In this document: in pieces, positions 1-6,658 of the stretch
How the letters are laid out: each line of letters opens with the position of its first letter
Position numbering within the stretch: the first letter of the stretch is position 1
DNA from: Clostridia bacterium
GTDB taxonomy: Bacteria; Bacillota_A; Clostridia; Oscillospirales; Acutalibacteraceae
Assembly (NCBI GenBank): GCA_017423885.1
Contig: JAFPCJ010000083.1
Location: forward strand, 1-6,938
Length of the DNA: 6,938 nucleotides
Direction: 5' to 3'
The notes under the pieces: generated by a model
The model's database searches: none
What the model was told of the DNA's origin: nothing
What the model saw: the letters and a program-made list of their open reading frames with translations, nothing else
Translations under genes and position numbers: made by a program

Positions 1-1473
1 ACAGGAGTACACACCTACATCGTTAAGGAGTATATCCCTGCTGCAAACGAGCGCTTCGGCGTTGACTACGATACTACTGAGTATCTTGTAACCGTAAACG
101 TCACCGACAATAAGGAAGGCAGACTTGAAGCAGGTACCACTTATCAGGTATTGGGCAAAGCAGGTCCCGTAAACGGTATCATCTTCACCAACAATTACAA
201 GGCTTCCTCTGTAAATGTTGATCTCAAGGGTAAAAAGTCACTTGAAGGACGCGAGCTTGATCTCAATGAGTTCACCTTTGAGCTTTACGAGACAGAGTCC
301 GACTACAAGTATGACAAGAACGATCTGATCGACAGCCAGAAGAACGGTGACGAGGGCTACTTCGCATTCGATACAATCAATTACAAAACCGCAGGCAAGA
401 GATACTATGTTGTAGTTGAAAACCGCACCGATAATATCAAGGGCGGCGTTGATTATGACAAGACCGAGTACAAGATCGAGGTAGATATCATAGACGAGAG
501 CACAGGACAGCTCAAGGCTGACATCACCACCAACCTCGGCACTCATACCACGCTCAACTTCAACAATACCTATTCGGCAAAGTCGGCTAAATATGAGATT
601 GAGGGTACAAAGGTACTCGAGAAAAAGAATCTTGAGGCTTCGCAGTTCTCCTTCTCGCTGTTTGAAGCAGATGCCAACTTCAAGCCTGTAGGCGATGCTA
701 TCGAGACGGTAACGCATGATTCCGAAGGCAACTTCTCCTTTGATGAGCTTGAGTTCACCAAGGCTAAAACCTACCGCTATGTTGTGATTGAGGATACCGC
801 TGATAAGCTTGCTGATATCCACTATGACGAAAGCGTATACACGCTTAAATTTGAGGTTATTGACGATCTTAACGGTCAGCTTCACATCAATAACAAGTCT
901 ATTGCCGTAGGCGAGAGCGCAAAGAACGAGATAGTATTTACCAACATTTACGATCCTACTATGACCGAAAAGTCTGTATCGGTTGACATCAACATCAAGA
1001 AGCTTCTTGAGAACAGAAGTCAAAAAGCAATGGGACTTGACGGTTTCGAGTTCGAGCTTAAGAACACAGAAACCAATGAAAGCACCGTTGTTAAGACCGA
1101 TAAGGATGGCAAGGCTGTATTTACTCTCGGCTTCACAGAAAAGGATTACGCTTCCGTTTACAGTTATACTCTTACTGAAGTAGATACCAAGATCGCTGAT
1201 ATGACCTACAGTAAGGAAAGCTATGATGTAACAGTTAAACTTTACATTGATGATAACGGAAAGCTTGCCGCAGATGTTCTTAAGAACAATCAGGCAGTAG
1301 AGAATTTCGAGGCAGAATTCACCAATGTATATGCTCCTGTTGAGCCCCCACACAAGGCTCCTCAGACAGGTAACCGTTCAAACGGCCATATTGCAATGCT
1401 TGCAACACTTCTGTTTGTAAGCGGCGGACTCTTCTCGATCTCCGTAAAATTCAGAAAGGCTCTTGAGAGCTGA
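1..1473 (+). CDS. Sortase-anchored pilin-like surface protein with tandem Spy0128/FctA isopeptide domains (5' partial)
   Basis: The frame is open from base 1, so the true start lies upstream; 490 codons are visible. The protein is a cell-wall adhesin or pilus subunit. It shows a partial domain (codons 1-68) and three complete repeats (about 69-192, 195-318 and 322-446). Each complete repeat has the Spy0128-type layout: an early K-x-L strand, a central Y-x-x-x-x-E strand and a terminal F-x-N-x-Y strand. The expected isopeptide Lys/Glu/Asn triads are K79/E140/N189, K204/E264/N315 and K334/E393/N442; the partial domain retains E10 and N64. The C-terminus has the sorting signal APQTG (codons 453-457, bases 1357-1371), a hydrophobic segment (about 463-482) and a basic tail (K483, R485, K486), so a sortase should anchor or polymerise it. 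APQTG is a variant of LPXTG. No sortase gene is in the window. Domain type and anchoring are confident; whether it is a pilus backbone, a tip subunit or a monomeric adhesin is not resolved. Confidence 0.9.
   Translation, partial: TGVHTYIVKEYIPAANERFGVDYDTTEYLVTVNVTDNKEGRLEAGTTYQVLGKAGPVNGIIFTNNYKASSVNVDLKGKKSLEGRELDLNEFTFELYETESDYKYDKNDLIDSQKNGDEGYFAFDTINYKTAGKRYYVVVENRTDNIKGGVDYDKTEYKIEVDIIDESTGQLKADITTNLGTHTTLNFNNTYSAKSAKYEIEGTKVLEKKNLEASQFSFSLFEADANFKPVGDAIETVTHDSEGNFSFDELEFTKAKTYRYVVIEDTADKLADIHYDESVYTLKFEVIDDLNGQLHINNKSIAVGESAKNEIVFTNIYDPTMTEKSVSVDINIKKLLENRSQKAMGLDGFEFELKNTETNESTVVKTDKDGKAVFTLGFTEKDYASVYSYTLTEVDTKIADMTYSKESYDVTVKLYIDDNGKLAADVLKNNQAVENFEAEFTNVYAPVEPPHKAPQTGNRSNGHIAMLATLLFVSGGLFSISVKFRKALES
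1357..1461 (+). other. C-terminal cell-wall sorting signal (APQTG, membrane segment, basic tail)
   Basis: This is a sub-feature of the pilin gene. APQTG is followed by a short polar linker (NRSNG), then about 20 mostly hydrophobic residues and a tail with K, R and K. That is the standard three-part sortase substrate signal. Cleavage would be expected between T and G. The first position is Ala instead of the usual Leu. Confidence 0.85.
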
Positions 1474-1487
1474 ACAGCACATTAAAA

Positions 1488-1521
1488 ACCGCCCCGTATC
1501 ACCGAAGTGATACGGGGCGGT
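1488..1521. terminator. Intrinsic terminator shared by convergent genes, C(UUCG)G tetraloop on the minus strand
   Basis: Bases 1488-1502 (ACCGCCCCGTATCAC) pair perfectly with 1507-1521 around the 4-base loop CGAA. Read on the minus strand the loop is TTCG closed by C-G, the extra-stable UUCG tetraloop, and the hairpin is followed by a T run (complement of 1484-1488). It therefore best fits the end of the aminotransferase operon, whose stop codon is 18 bases upstream of the stem. It also lies 14 bases after the pilin stop, but on the plus strand the downstream sequence is only moderately T-rich (GGTTTTGTTTT starts nine bases after the stem). Confidence 0.9.
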
Positions 1522-1539
1522 AATCATTTAGGTTTTGTT

Positions 1540-2715
1540 TTAAGCCTTAAGCTCCTCAACAAACTCTCCAAATTTTGCAAGTGCCTTTATAAGGTGCTCG
1601 GTCGAGTAGCAGTAGGAAACTCTTATAAAGCCCTCTCCACCCTTTCCGAAGGCGGTTCCGGGTACTACGGCTATCTTCTTTTCACGCAACAGCCGCTCGC
1701 AGAACTCATCGCTTGAAAGACCTGTTGATCTGATACACGGGAAAGCGTAAAATGCACCCTTCGGCTCACGGCAGGTAAGACCCATATTATTAAATCCTGA
1801 GACTACAAGTCTGCGGCGGCGGTCATACTCCTCTACCATTCTTGTTACATCCTCGTCACAGCTCTTCAGCGCTTCGATCGCGGCATATTGCGAAGTAGTA
1901 GGCGCGCACATTATGGCAAACTGATGTATCTTGGTTATCTGGGTCATAATAGGCTCGGGACCGCAGGCAAAGCCGAGTCGCCAGCCGGTCATGGAAAAGG
2001 ATTTTGAGAAGCCGTTTACCGTAACGGTACGCTCCTTCATATTCCCTACCGAAGCAAAGGAAACGTGAGGCTTGCCGCCAAAGGTAAGCTCGGAATATAT
2101 TTCATCCGAAATAACAGCGATATCGGTTCCCTCAAGTATCTCGGCAATTTTTTCAAGATCCTCTTTTTCCATTATTCCGCCCGTAGGATTGCAAGGATAC
2201 GGCATTATAAGCACCTTGGTCTTGGGGGTTATAAGCGCCTTTAATTCCTCGGGAGTTACCTTAAAATCGTTTTCTGCCTTGGTTTCAAGTATTACGGGAA
2301 CACCGCCCGCAAGCATGGTTATCGGTTCATAGCAAACATAGCTCGGTTGAGGAATTATGACCTCTTCGCCCGCCCTTACAAGCGCGCGGATAGCCGCATC
2401 TATCGCTTCGCTTCCGCCAACCGTTACAAGTATTTCATGTACAGGATCATAGTCAAGCGAGCATTTGCGCTTCATATAATCGGATATCGCGCCGCGAAGC
2501 TCCAAAATACCGTGATTAGAGGTGTATTTGGTGTGACCGCGTTCAAGTGAATTTATACCCGCCTTACGCACCTGCCATGGGGTCTGAAAATCCGGCTCGC
2601 CCACTCCGAGCGAAATAACATCGTCCATAGTAGCGGCAATATCAAAGAATTTTCTGATGCCCGACGGCTTGATCTCGGTAACGGTGGGATTAAGCAGCTT
2701 ACCGTAATCGATCAT
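1540..2715 (-). CDS. PLP-dependent class I/II aminotransferase (aspartate/aromatic aminotransferase fold type I)
   Basis: This 391-residue protein has the usual length for a fold-type I aminotransferase, which transfers an amino group between an amino acid and a 2-oxoacid in the cytoplasm. Visible landmarks are the GVGEPDF segment (37-43), the YTSNHG loop (64-69), GGSEA (100-104), NPTGG with N176, D204 and Y207 for cofactor binding, the Schiff-base lysine K238 in NGFSKSFSMTGWRLG, R246, and the substrate-carboxylate arginine R365 in GFIRVSY. The substrate cannot be told from sequence; aspartate, aromatic or branched-chain amino acids are all possible, and B. subtilis PatA-like enzymes are plausible relatives. 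The ATG overlaps the stop of the Lrp-type regulator by 4 bases (ATGA, 2712-2715), which suggests translational coupling. An AGGGGG tract (2727-2732) lies 11 bases upstream. It is the last gene of its operon, before the UUCG terminator. Confidence 0.93.
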   Translation of the reverse strand: MIDYGKLLNPTVTEIKPSGIRKFFDIAATMDDVISLGVGEPDFQTPWQVRKAGINSLERGHTKYTSNHGILELRGAISDYMKRKCSLDYDPVHEILVTVGGSEAIDAAIRALVRAGEEVIIPQPSYVCYEPITMLAGGVPVILETKAENDFKVTPEELKALITPKTKVLIMPYPCNPTGGIMEKEDLEKIAEILEGTDIAVISDEIYSELTFGGKPHVSFASVGNMKERTVTVNGFSKSFSMTGWRLGFACGPEPIMTQITKIHQFAIMCAPTTSQYAAIEALKSCDEDVTRMVEEYDRRRRLVVSGFNNMGLTCREPKGAFYAFPCIRSTGLSSDEFCERLLREKKIAVVPGTAFGKGGEGFIRVSYCYSTEHLIKALAKFGEFVEELKA

Positions 2716-3194
2716 AGCCAGAACTGCCCCCTATCATCCTTGGAAATGTCACAAAGCTTTACATCCATTTCCTTATAGCGGCGCATTACAAAATGGGTGG
2801 TAGTAGAGGTGACCGAATCTATTGTAGCAAGCTCACGCGCAACAAAACGCGCTACATCCTGCAAAGTCTTCCCCTTTACCACAACATTAAGATCGTACAC
2901 ACCCGACATAAGGTATACCGACTCGACCTCATGATATGACATGACCTTTTCTGCAACCTCTTCAAAGCCAAGATCTGCTTTAGGAACAACATTAAGCTCG
3001 ATTATTGCAGATACGTTATTATCATCAAGTCTGTCCCAATCTATAACTGCCTTATATCCGCAGATAACGCCCTCTTTTTCGAGCTCAGCTATCTGCTCTG
3101 CAACCGTTTTAGCATCACTGCCAAGCATGGCGGCAAGCTCCTCGTTTGTATAACGCGCGTTTCTGCTCAAAAGCTTAAGTAACTCATTTTTCAT
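2712..3194 (-). CDS. Lrp/AsnC family transcriptional regulator
   Basis: The 160 residues match the usual length of Lrp/AsnC regulators, which bind DNA as dimers or octamers and sense amino acids. The N-terminal winged helix-turn-helix (about 1-50) shows ARYTNEELAAMLG as first helix and turn, then the recognition helix and the EKEGVICGYKAVID wing. The C-terminal RAM ligand-binding domain (about 62-137) carries the characteristic G-x-Y-D-L loop (98-102). About 20 residues follow the RAM domain. The ATG has a strong AGGAGG site (3203-3208) with 8 bases between. It directly precedes and overlaps the aminotransferase gene, a common arrangement in which the regulator controls its neighbour's amino-acid metabolism; that control is inferred, as is any autoregulation. 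Confidence 0.93.
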   Translation of the reverse strand: MKNELLKLLSRNARYTNEELAAMLGSDAKTVAEQIAELEKEGVICGYKAVIDWDRLDDNNVSAIIELNVVPKADLGFEEVAEKVMSYHEVESVYLMSGVYDLNVVVKGKTLQDVARFVARELATIDSVTSTTTHFVMRRYKEMDVKLCDISKDDRGQFWL

Positions 3195-3202
3195 TTTTTG
3201 TT

Positions 3203-3208
3203 CCTCCT
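3203..3208 (-). promoter_or_regulatory. Strong Shine-Dalgarno AGGAGG for the Lrp-type regulator
   Basis: The minus strand reads AGGAGG, 8 bases before the ATG at 3194. It sits in the 32-bp gap after the maf stop. It is the only consensus-strength site in this operon, so the regulator may be translated independently of the upstream genes. Confidence 0.8.
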
Positions 3209-3226
3209 AATAAAATTAAAGTCTTA

Positions 3227-3805
3227 TCACTTTGATGATATTTTCTTAAGGCAACGGTTAAGCAGGTTAACAGGAAGACCCACCACATTGTAATAGCAGC
3301 CCTCGATCCGGTTTATAAAAAGACCTGCTTTACCTTGAATACCGTATCCGCCCGCTTTATCATAAGGCTCGTCAGAGGAAATATAGTCTTCTATCTCCTC
3401 ATCGGTAAGCTCGTCAAAGAAAACTTGCGTTTCGGCATGATCGGAGATGACCTGATCGCCGCAAATAAGCGTAAGTCCGCTTACGACCGAATGACCGCGC
3501 CCCGAAAGCATACGCATCATCCGCTCGGCATCTGCCCTATCACGCGGCTTGCCTAAAATACAGTCATCACAGATAACTACCGTATCACAGCCGATAACTA
3601 TCGTTTGTCCGTCCGCTTTTCCGTCTTCAAAAAGCATTTCGGCTACCGCTTTTGCCTTTCGTGCGGAAAGCTCGGTTGCAAGCCGTCCGCCGTCCCTCAA
3701 ATCGCAGTTCTCATCGGTGTCACAGGTCACAACCTCAAACTCGAAGCCGAGATTTTCAAGTATTTCTCTGCGGCGCGGAGATTTTGAAGCAAGTATTATC
3801 TTCAT
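3227..3805 (-). CDS. maf: Maf family nucleoside triphosphate pyrophosphatase (YhdE-type dTTP/UTP pyrophosphatase)
   Basis: Maf proteins hydrolyse nucleoside triphosphates to the monophosphate and pyrophosphate, acting as cytoplasmic house-cleaning enzymes; they are also linked to septum formation. The 192 residues are a normal length. Visible motifs are the N-terminal ASKSPRRREIL substrate loop (6-16), the catalytic-site GCDTVV with D74, GKPRD with K86 (85-89), YDKAGGYGIQG (148-158) and NVVGLP (173-178). The AGGYGIQG form is typical of the dTTP/UTP (YhdE) branch rather than the m7GTP (YceF) branch. The ATG overlaps the stop of the UPF0340 gene by 4 bases (3802-3805), and GAGG (3813-3816) gives a ribosome site 7 bases upstream. 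It ends in tandem stops TGA TAA. Confidence 0.95.
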   Translation of the reverse strand: MKIILASKSPRRREILENLGFEFEVVTCDTDENCDLRDGGRLATELSARKAKAVAEMLFEDGKADGQTIVIGCDTVVICDDCILGKPRDRADAERMMRMLSGRGHSVVSGLTLICGDQVISDHAETQVFFDELTDEEIEDYISSDEPYDKAGGYGIQGKAGLFINRIEGCYYNVVGLPVNLLNRCLKKISSK

Positions 3806-4344
3806 TTGAGTGCCTCGTCATAATGTGCGCGCTCACCGCCGATAAACTTGGGGCGAACTCTTGCGGCAAGCACCTTTGCTTCGCCTATACGGTCATTTTG
3901 CAATCGAACCGGCACAGCAACCTTTTTAAGATGCATTCCTATCATTGTAAAGCCGATATCAAGTCCCGCATCAGCGCGTATCTCCTCAAGCGCTACAGGC
4001 TCGGAAAAAGCGGCATAAGCGGCAGTAGCAAACGAGCCGCCCGCCTTGGGGAAGGGCACAACATTGACCGCCTCTGCAAAGGTTGCCGCCGCACGCTCAA
4101 CGATTATCGCACGGTTAAGATGCTCACAGCACTGCGCCGCAACATATACTCCCTTTTCGTTTGCAGCCTTATATATTCCCTCGAATATATCCTTTGCGGT
4201 ATCAGGGGAAGAATCGGTACCTATTTTGCTTCCCAAGACTTCACTTGTAGAGCAGCCTACAACGAGTATCTGTCCCTTTTTAAGTCCTGCAAGCTCAATA
4301 ATTTCCTTGGTTGCCAAAAAGGCTTGATCTTTAATTTCACTCAT
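3802..4344 (-). CDS. UPF0340 / TIGR01440 family protein (YwlG-like)
   Basis: This is a 180-residue cytoplasmic protein of the conserved but functionally uncharacterised UPF0340 family, the same length as B. subtilis YwlG. Family hallmarks are GCSTSEVLGSKIGTDSS (30-46), VYVAAQCCEHLNRA with two cysteines and a histidine (67-79), VPFPKAGGSFATAA (96-109) and DIGFTMIGMHLKKVAVPVR (129-147). The Cys-Cys-Glu-His cluster could be catalytic or metal binding, but this is speculation. It is the first gene of its operon: an AAGGTG site (4351-4356) lies 6 bases before the ATG and a good promoter lies just upstream. It overlaps maf by 4 bases. Confidence 0.93.
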   Translation of the reverse strand: MSEIKDQAFLATKEIIELAGLKKGQILVVGCSTSEVLGSKIGTDSSPDTAKDIFEGIYKAANEKGVYVAAQCCEHLNRAIIVERAAATFAEAVNVVPFPKAGGSFATAAYAAFSEPVALEEIRADAGLDIGFTMIGMHLKKVAVPVRLQNDRIGEAKVLAARVRPKFIGGERAHYDEALK

Positions 4345-4363
4345 TTATATCACCTTAAAAAGT

Positions 4364-4392
4364 ATTCTACCATATTTCAAGTACAGTTACAA
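4364..4392 (-). promoter_or_regulatory. Vegetative sigma-A-type promoter for the UPF0340-maf-lrp-aminotransferase operon
   Basis: On the minus strand a -35 element TTGTAA (4387-4392) is followed, after exactly 17 bases, by a -10 element TAGAAT (4364-4369). The -10 is about 20 bases upstream of the ATG at 4344, which gives a very short leader that contains the ribosome site. Each hexamer differs from consensus at only one or two positions. Confidence 0.75.
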
Positions 4393-4417
4393 GAAAAAAA
4401 TAAAACTACAATAACAC

Positions 4418-4461
4418 AAATGGCAGAGCGATGGGCTGTGTGTCCCATCGCTCTGCCATTT
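4418..4461 (-). terminator. 18-bp perfect hairpin, probable terminator of the YjbQ/toroid-protein operon
   Basis: Bases 4418-4435 (AAATGGCAGAGCGATGGG) pair perfectly with 4444-4461 around the 8-base loop CTGTGTGT. It lies 71 bases after the stop of the large toroid-like gene and 25 bases upstream of the next operon's -35 element, where a terminator is expected. On the minus strand the downstream tract is weak (TTTGTGTTATTG); the better T tract (TTTTAGTTTT) is on the plus strand, where no gene ends. Termination is therefore likely but not certain. Confidence 0.65.
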
Positions 4462-4532
4462 TAGTTTTAAATATCAGGAAAATTTAAGATATTGCTCTGT
4501 TAAAATGCGATAATCCCATCTTTAAGACAGCT

Positions 4533-6092
4533 TTAATCAATTCCCTCTGTCTCGGTAAGCTCTGCTAACATATTAAGGAATGATGCAGAGAAAATCTGAC
4601 AGTTGATCCAATAGTTAAAGCGTCCGTATGCGCAATTTTCCTCGATAAAGAATGTCGGGATCTGACCCGTTTCGGTATCCTGTACTCTTGTAATAGTATC
4701 AGCAAGTGCCATCGCTTTTTCAAGATATAATCTATCTGAAGTAAGCTTATACATGCTCACAAAAGCACCACCAATGACCGAGGAGCTGGCATCAATAGGA
4801 ACATAGCATAAATATTGCTCAAGACCTGCCGGTGTATAGCGGATAACGTCATTATCCCCTGCCCAAACGGGGAACTCGCCCCACACAACAAACTGATCCT
4901 CAACATAACGCATCATATCCTTTGCAATTTCTGTCTTTTCAGCATCACCGCTGAAATTTTTGGATATGTATTCGGTTAAGTAGTCTGCCGTAAAGTGCGT
5001 AAGGTTGCGGTAATTGCCTGATACGGGGATGTCCTCAAACTGCCCTTCCCAATTATAATTCTTCAGACAGTTATCCACAATAAAATTATACATGCCCTGC
5101 TCAAGCTCTCTCCAGCATTCATCCTGTGTCACTTCATATACTGAATGGAAGAAATTGACGAATTTGAAATCTACGCACAAATTCTCCTTCAAAGGCTTTC
5201 CGGTGTTGCAGTCAAGCAACAAATACCAGCTTCCCGACGGATGGCGGTTTTCTTTATAATAATTCGCAATAGTAAGAGCGGCATCAAGGTATTTTTTATC
5301 ATTTGTTGCTTTTGCCAAGTTAAGATATGCTATACCTGCCGATATAGGGTAGATCATCATTGTAGTGCCTACGCAATCCTTTGCAGCAGGAGCTACTTCG
5401 TTAACCTTTTCGGCAATCAATCCCTCAAACGAATAGGTTGGCGGCAGTCCTTCAAGGGGATGACCTTCAGGAAAGCTTATAGAAAGCAGATAATCTGCCG
5501 CGCGGCGAGCCAAAAGCAACGCATTTTCGCTGTTTTCAGGCGAAAGTTTGGCATATTTGATCATTGCACCGACAATGCTTGAAATGGTTTTTGCAGGATA
5601 AGCATTATGTGCATAATCAGGCTTCGGCTTGCCATGAATCAGCCAATACTGTACGATTTCTTCATTATAAATATATCTGTATGCTTCAAGTGCCGCCTCA
5701 CGATAAGAGCGCGCTCTCTTCGGCAAGGCTTCGCGTCCCGGAAAAGGAGCAGATTTATAGAAGGTTCTGGCACCTATAAGATAGGTCGCCTCACCGTTTT
5801 TATTTACCGACTCTACTCGCAAAGTAACAAAGCCGCTCGGTATCTCTCCCCAGATAGGAGCGAGAGAAGCCGTGGGAGTATCGGCATCAAAAGTATGTTC
5901 GGTGCCGTTTTTATCAGTAGCAGTAAATCTGTATTTTTCGCTAAAAGGAATGTAAGGAAACTGAAAAGACGGCGCAAAGGTGAACTGCGAAGAATTTATA
6001 TTCCAAAACAGTCTGCCGTCAACACCACCCGGATGTGCGGCTGTCGCTTCGCTATTATATTCGAGCAAAGCTTGTTGAGCGTATTTATCCAT
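4533..6092 (-). CDS. Uncharacterised cytoplasmic protein with N-terminal beta domain and alpha/alpha-toroid (six-hairpin glycosidase-like) body
   Basis: I do not recognise the exact family. The start is taken at the ATG at 6092 (519 residues) because AAAGGAG (6099-6105) sits 6 bases before it; the upstream ATG at 6119 (528 residues) has only a weaker AAGG. Numbering below uses the longer form. Residues about 35-125 are beta-rich and aromatic (FTFAPSFQFPYIPF, then PIWGEIPSGFVTLRVES), like an Ig-like accessory domain. Residues about 135-525 are repeated amphipathic helices joined by aromatic and acidic loops (SGSWYLLLDC, NWEGQFEDIP, WGEFPVWAGDND, GRFNYWINCQ), resembling the alpha/alpha toroid of glycosidases, epimerases and polysaccharide lyases. 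There is no signal peptide or membrane segment, and about eight cysteines are present, so it is probably cytoplasmic and acts on a small imported saccharide or sugar acid. It follows yjbQ by 54 bases. The fold call is moderate; the substrate is unknown. Confidence 0.75.
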   Translation of the reverse strand: MDKYAQQALLEYNSEATAAHPGGVDGRLFWNINSSQFTFAPSFQFPYIPFSEKYRFTATDKNGTEHTFDADTPTASLAPIWGEIPSGFVTLRVESVNKNGEATYLIGARTFYKSAPFPGREALPKRARSYREAALEAYRYIYNEEIVQYWLIHGKPKPDYAHNAYPAKTISSIVGAMIKYAKLSPENSENALLLARRAADYLLSISFPEGHPLEGLPPTYSFEGLIAEKVNEVAPAAKDCVGTTMMIYPISAGIAYLNLAKATNDKKYLDAALTIANYYKENRHPSGSWYLLLDCNTGKPLKENLCVDFKFVNFFHSVYEVTQDECWRELEQGMYNFIVDNCLKNYNWEGQFEDIPVSGNYRNLTHFTADYLTEYISKNFSGDAEKTEIAKDMMRYVEDQFVVWGEFPVWAGDNDVIRYTPAGLEQYLCYVPIDASSSVIGGAFVSMYKLTSDRLYLEKAMALADTITRVQDTETGQIPTFFIEENCAYGRFNYWINCQIFSASFLNMLAELTETEGID

Positions 6093-6098
6093 AAATAA

Positions 6099-6105
6099 CT
6101 CCTTT
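6099..6105 (-). promoter_or_regulatory. Shine-Dalgarno AAAGGAG deciding the start of the toroid-like gene
   Basis: The minus strand reads AAAGGAG with 6 bases before the ATG at 6092. The alternative in-frame ATG at 6119 is preceded only by AAAAGG eight bases away. If 6119 were used, this strong site would lie inside the coding region, so the downstream start is favoured. Confidence 0.65.
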
Positions 6106-6146
6106 ATGTCAACTTTCATTAAATTTTACCTTTTAATGATTTCGCC

Positions 6147-6641
6147 TTATTCACCTATAATCATAACCTGAACTGTACGGGTTCTGCCGCGTGTTTGGTC
6201 GAAATCAATAAAGTGAATTCTTCCAAATTCGCCAAGGTCTGCTACACCGTCATCAATAACAACGGTAACATTTCTGCCAATTATAGAGGAACGAAGATGT
6301 GCATCGGTATTATGACAGCCGAAATTGTCTTCACCGTGTTCTTCGGCAAAATCGAGTGCCTTTTGACCGGGATGCAAATACATACCTTCATATCTGCAGG
6401 TAGGAATCCACTCTTCAAATACGTTTACTAAATCCTGCTGTAAAGTTTCAAGTCCTGTCATAGACATATCAAAAGCACATTCCTGAGTAATTACTGAACA
6501 GGTAGTATGATGTGAGTAAACCACAACAATACCGTCTTTCACTTTAGATTCCTTGACAATTTCCTTAACCTGATCGGTTATGTCATGGAAAGATATTGCA
6601 CGATGACGGGATTCTAATTTTAAAGCTCTTTTAAAAACCAT
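6147..6641 (-). CDS. yjbQ: YjbQ / UPF0047 (TIGR00149) family protein, long variant
   Basis: YjbQ proteins are small cytoplasmic enzymes; some can supply thiamine-phosphate synthase activity, but the physiological reaction is poorly defined. Family signatures are YSHHTTCSVITQE (42-54) with the H-T-T and Glu of the active site, CHNTDAHLRSSIIG (109-122) with conserved His and Asn, and the ending GRIHFIDFDQTRGRTRTVQVMIIG (140-163), which matches the usual family ending in a D-x-x-R-x-R-x-V pattern. At 164 residues it is roughly 25 longer than the usual 130-140. The extra length lies around residues 56-65 and 84-106, between the two halves of the putative active site. An AGAGG site with 7 bases of spacing precedes the ATG. 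It lies 17 bases after the TIM-like gene, so the two are almost certainly co-transcribed. Confidence 0.9.
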   Translation of the reverse strand: MVFKRALKLESRHRAISFHDITDQVKEIVKESKVKDGIVVVYSHHTTCSVITQECAFDMSMTGLETLQQDLVNVFEEWIPTCRYEGMYLHPGQKALDFAEEHGEDNFGCHNTDAHLRSSIIGRNVTVVIDDGVADLGEFGRIHFIDFDQTRGRTRTVQVMIIGE

Positions 6642-6658
6642 AATTCTACCTCTTGAAT

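Noticed and set aside
238..1353. A 371-codon open frame antisense to the pilin gene
   Set aside because: It lies wholly opposite a gene with clear domains and shows no recognisable domain of its own; it is a by-product of the pilin's codon choice.
151..1473. Starting the pilin at the TTG at 151
   Set aside because: The same frame is open back to base 1 and the upstream residues complete a pilin domain (E10 to N64), so 151 is inside the gene.
3652..4464. A 270-codon plus-strand frame across maf and the UPF0340 gene
   Set aside because: It is antisense to two well-supported genes, has no family features and runs through the hairpin at 4418-4461.
4345..4532. A possible small gene or small RNA in the gap between the two leftward operons
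   Set aside because: The gap is fully accounted for by a hairpin and a promoter plus AT-rich sequence, with no frame that has a credible ribosome site.
6107..6112. Minus-strand TTGACA, a perfect -35 hexamer upstream of the toroid-like gene
   Set aside because: No -10 element lies about 17 bases downstream; that position falls at the start codon at 6092, so it is likely chance.
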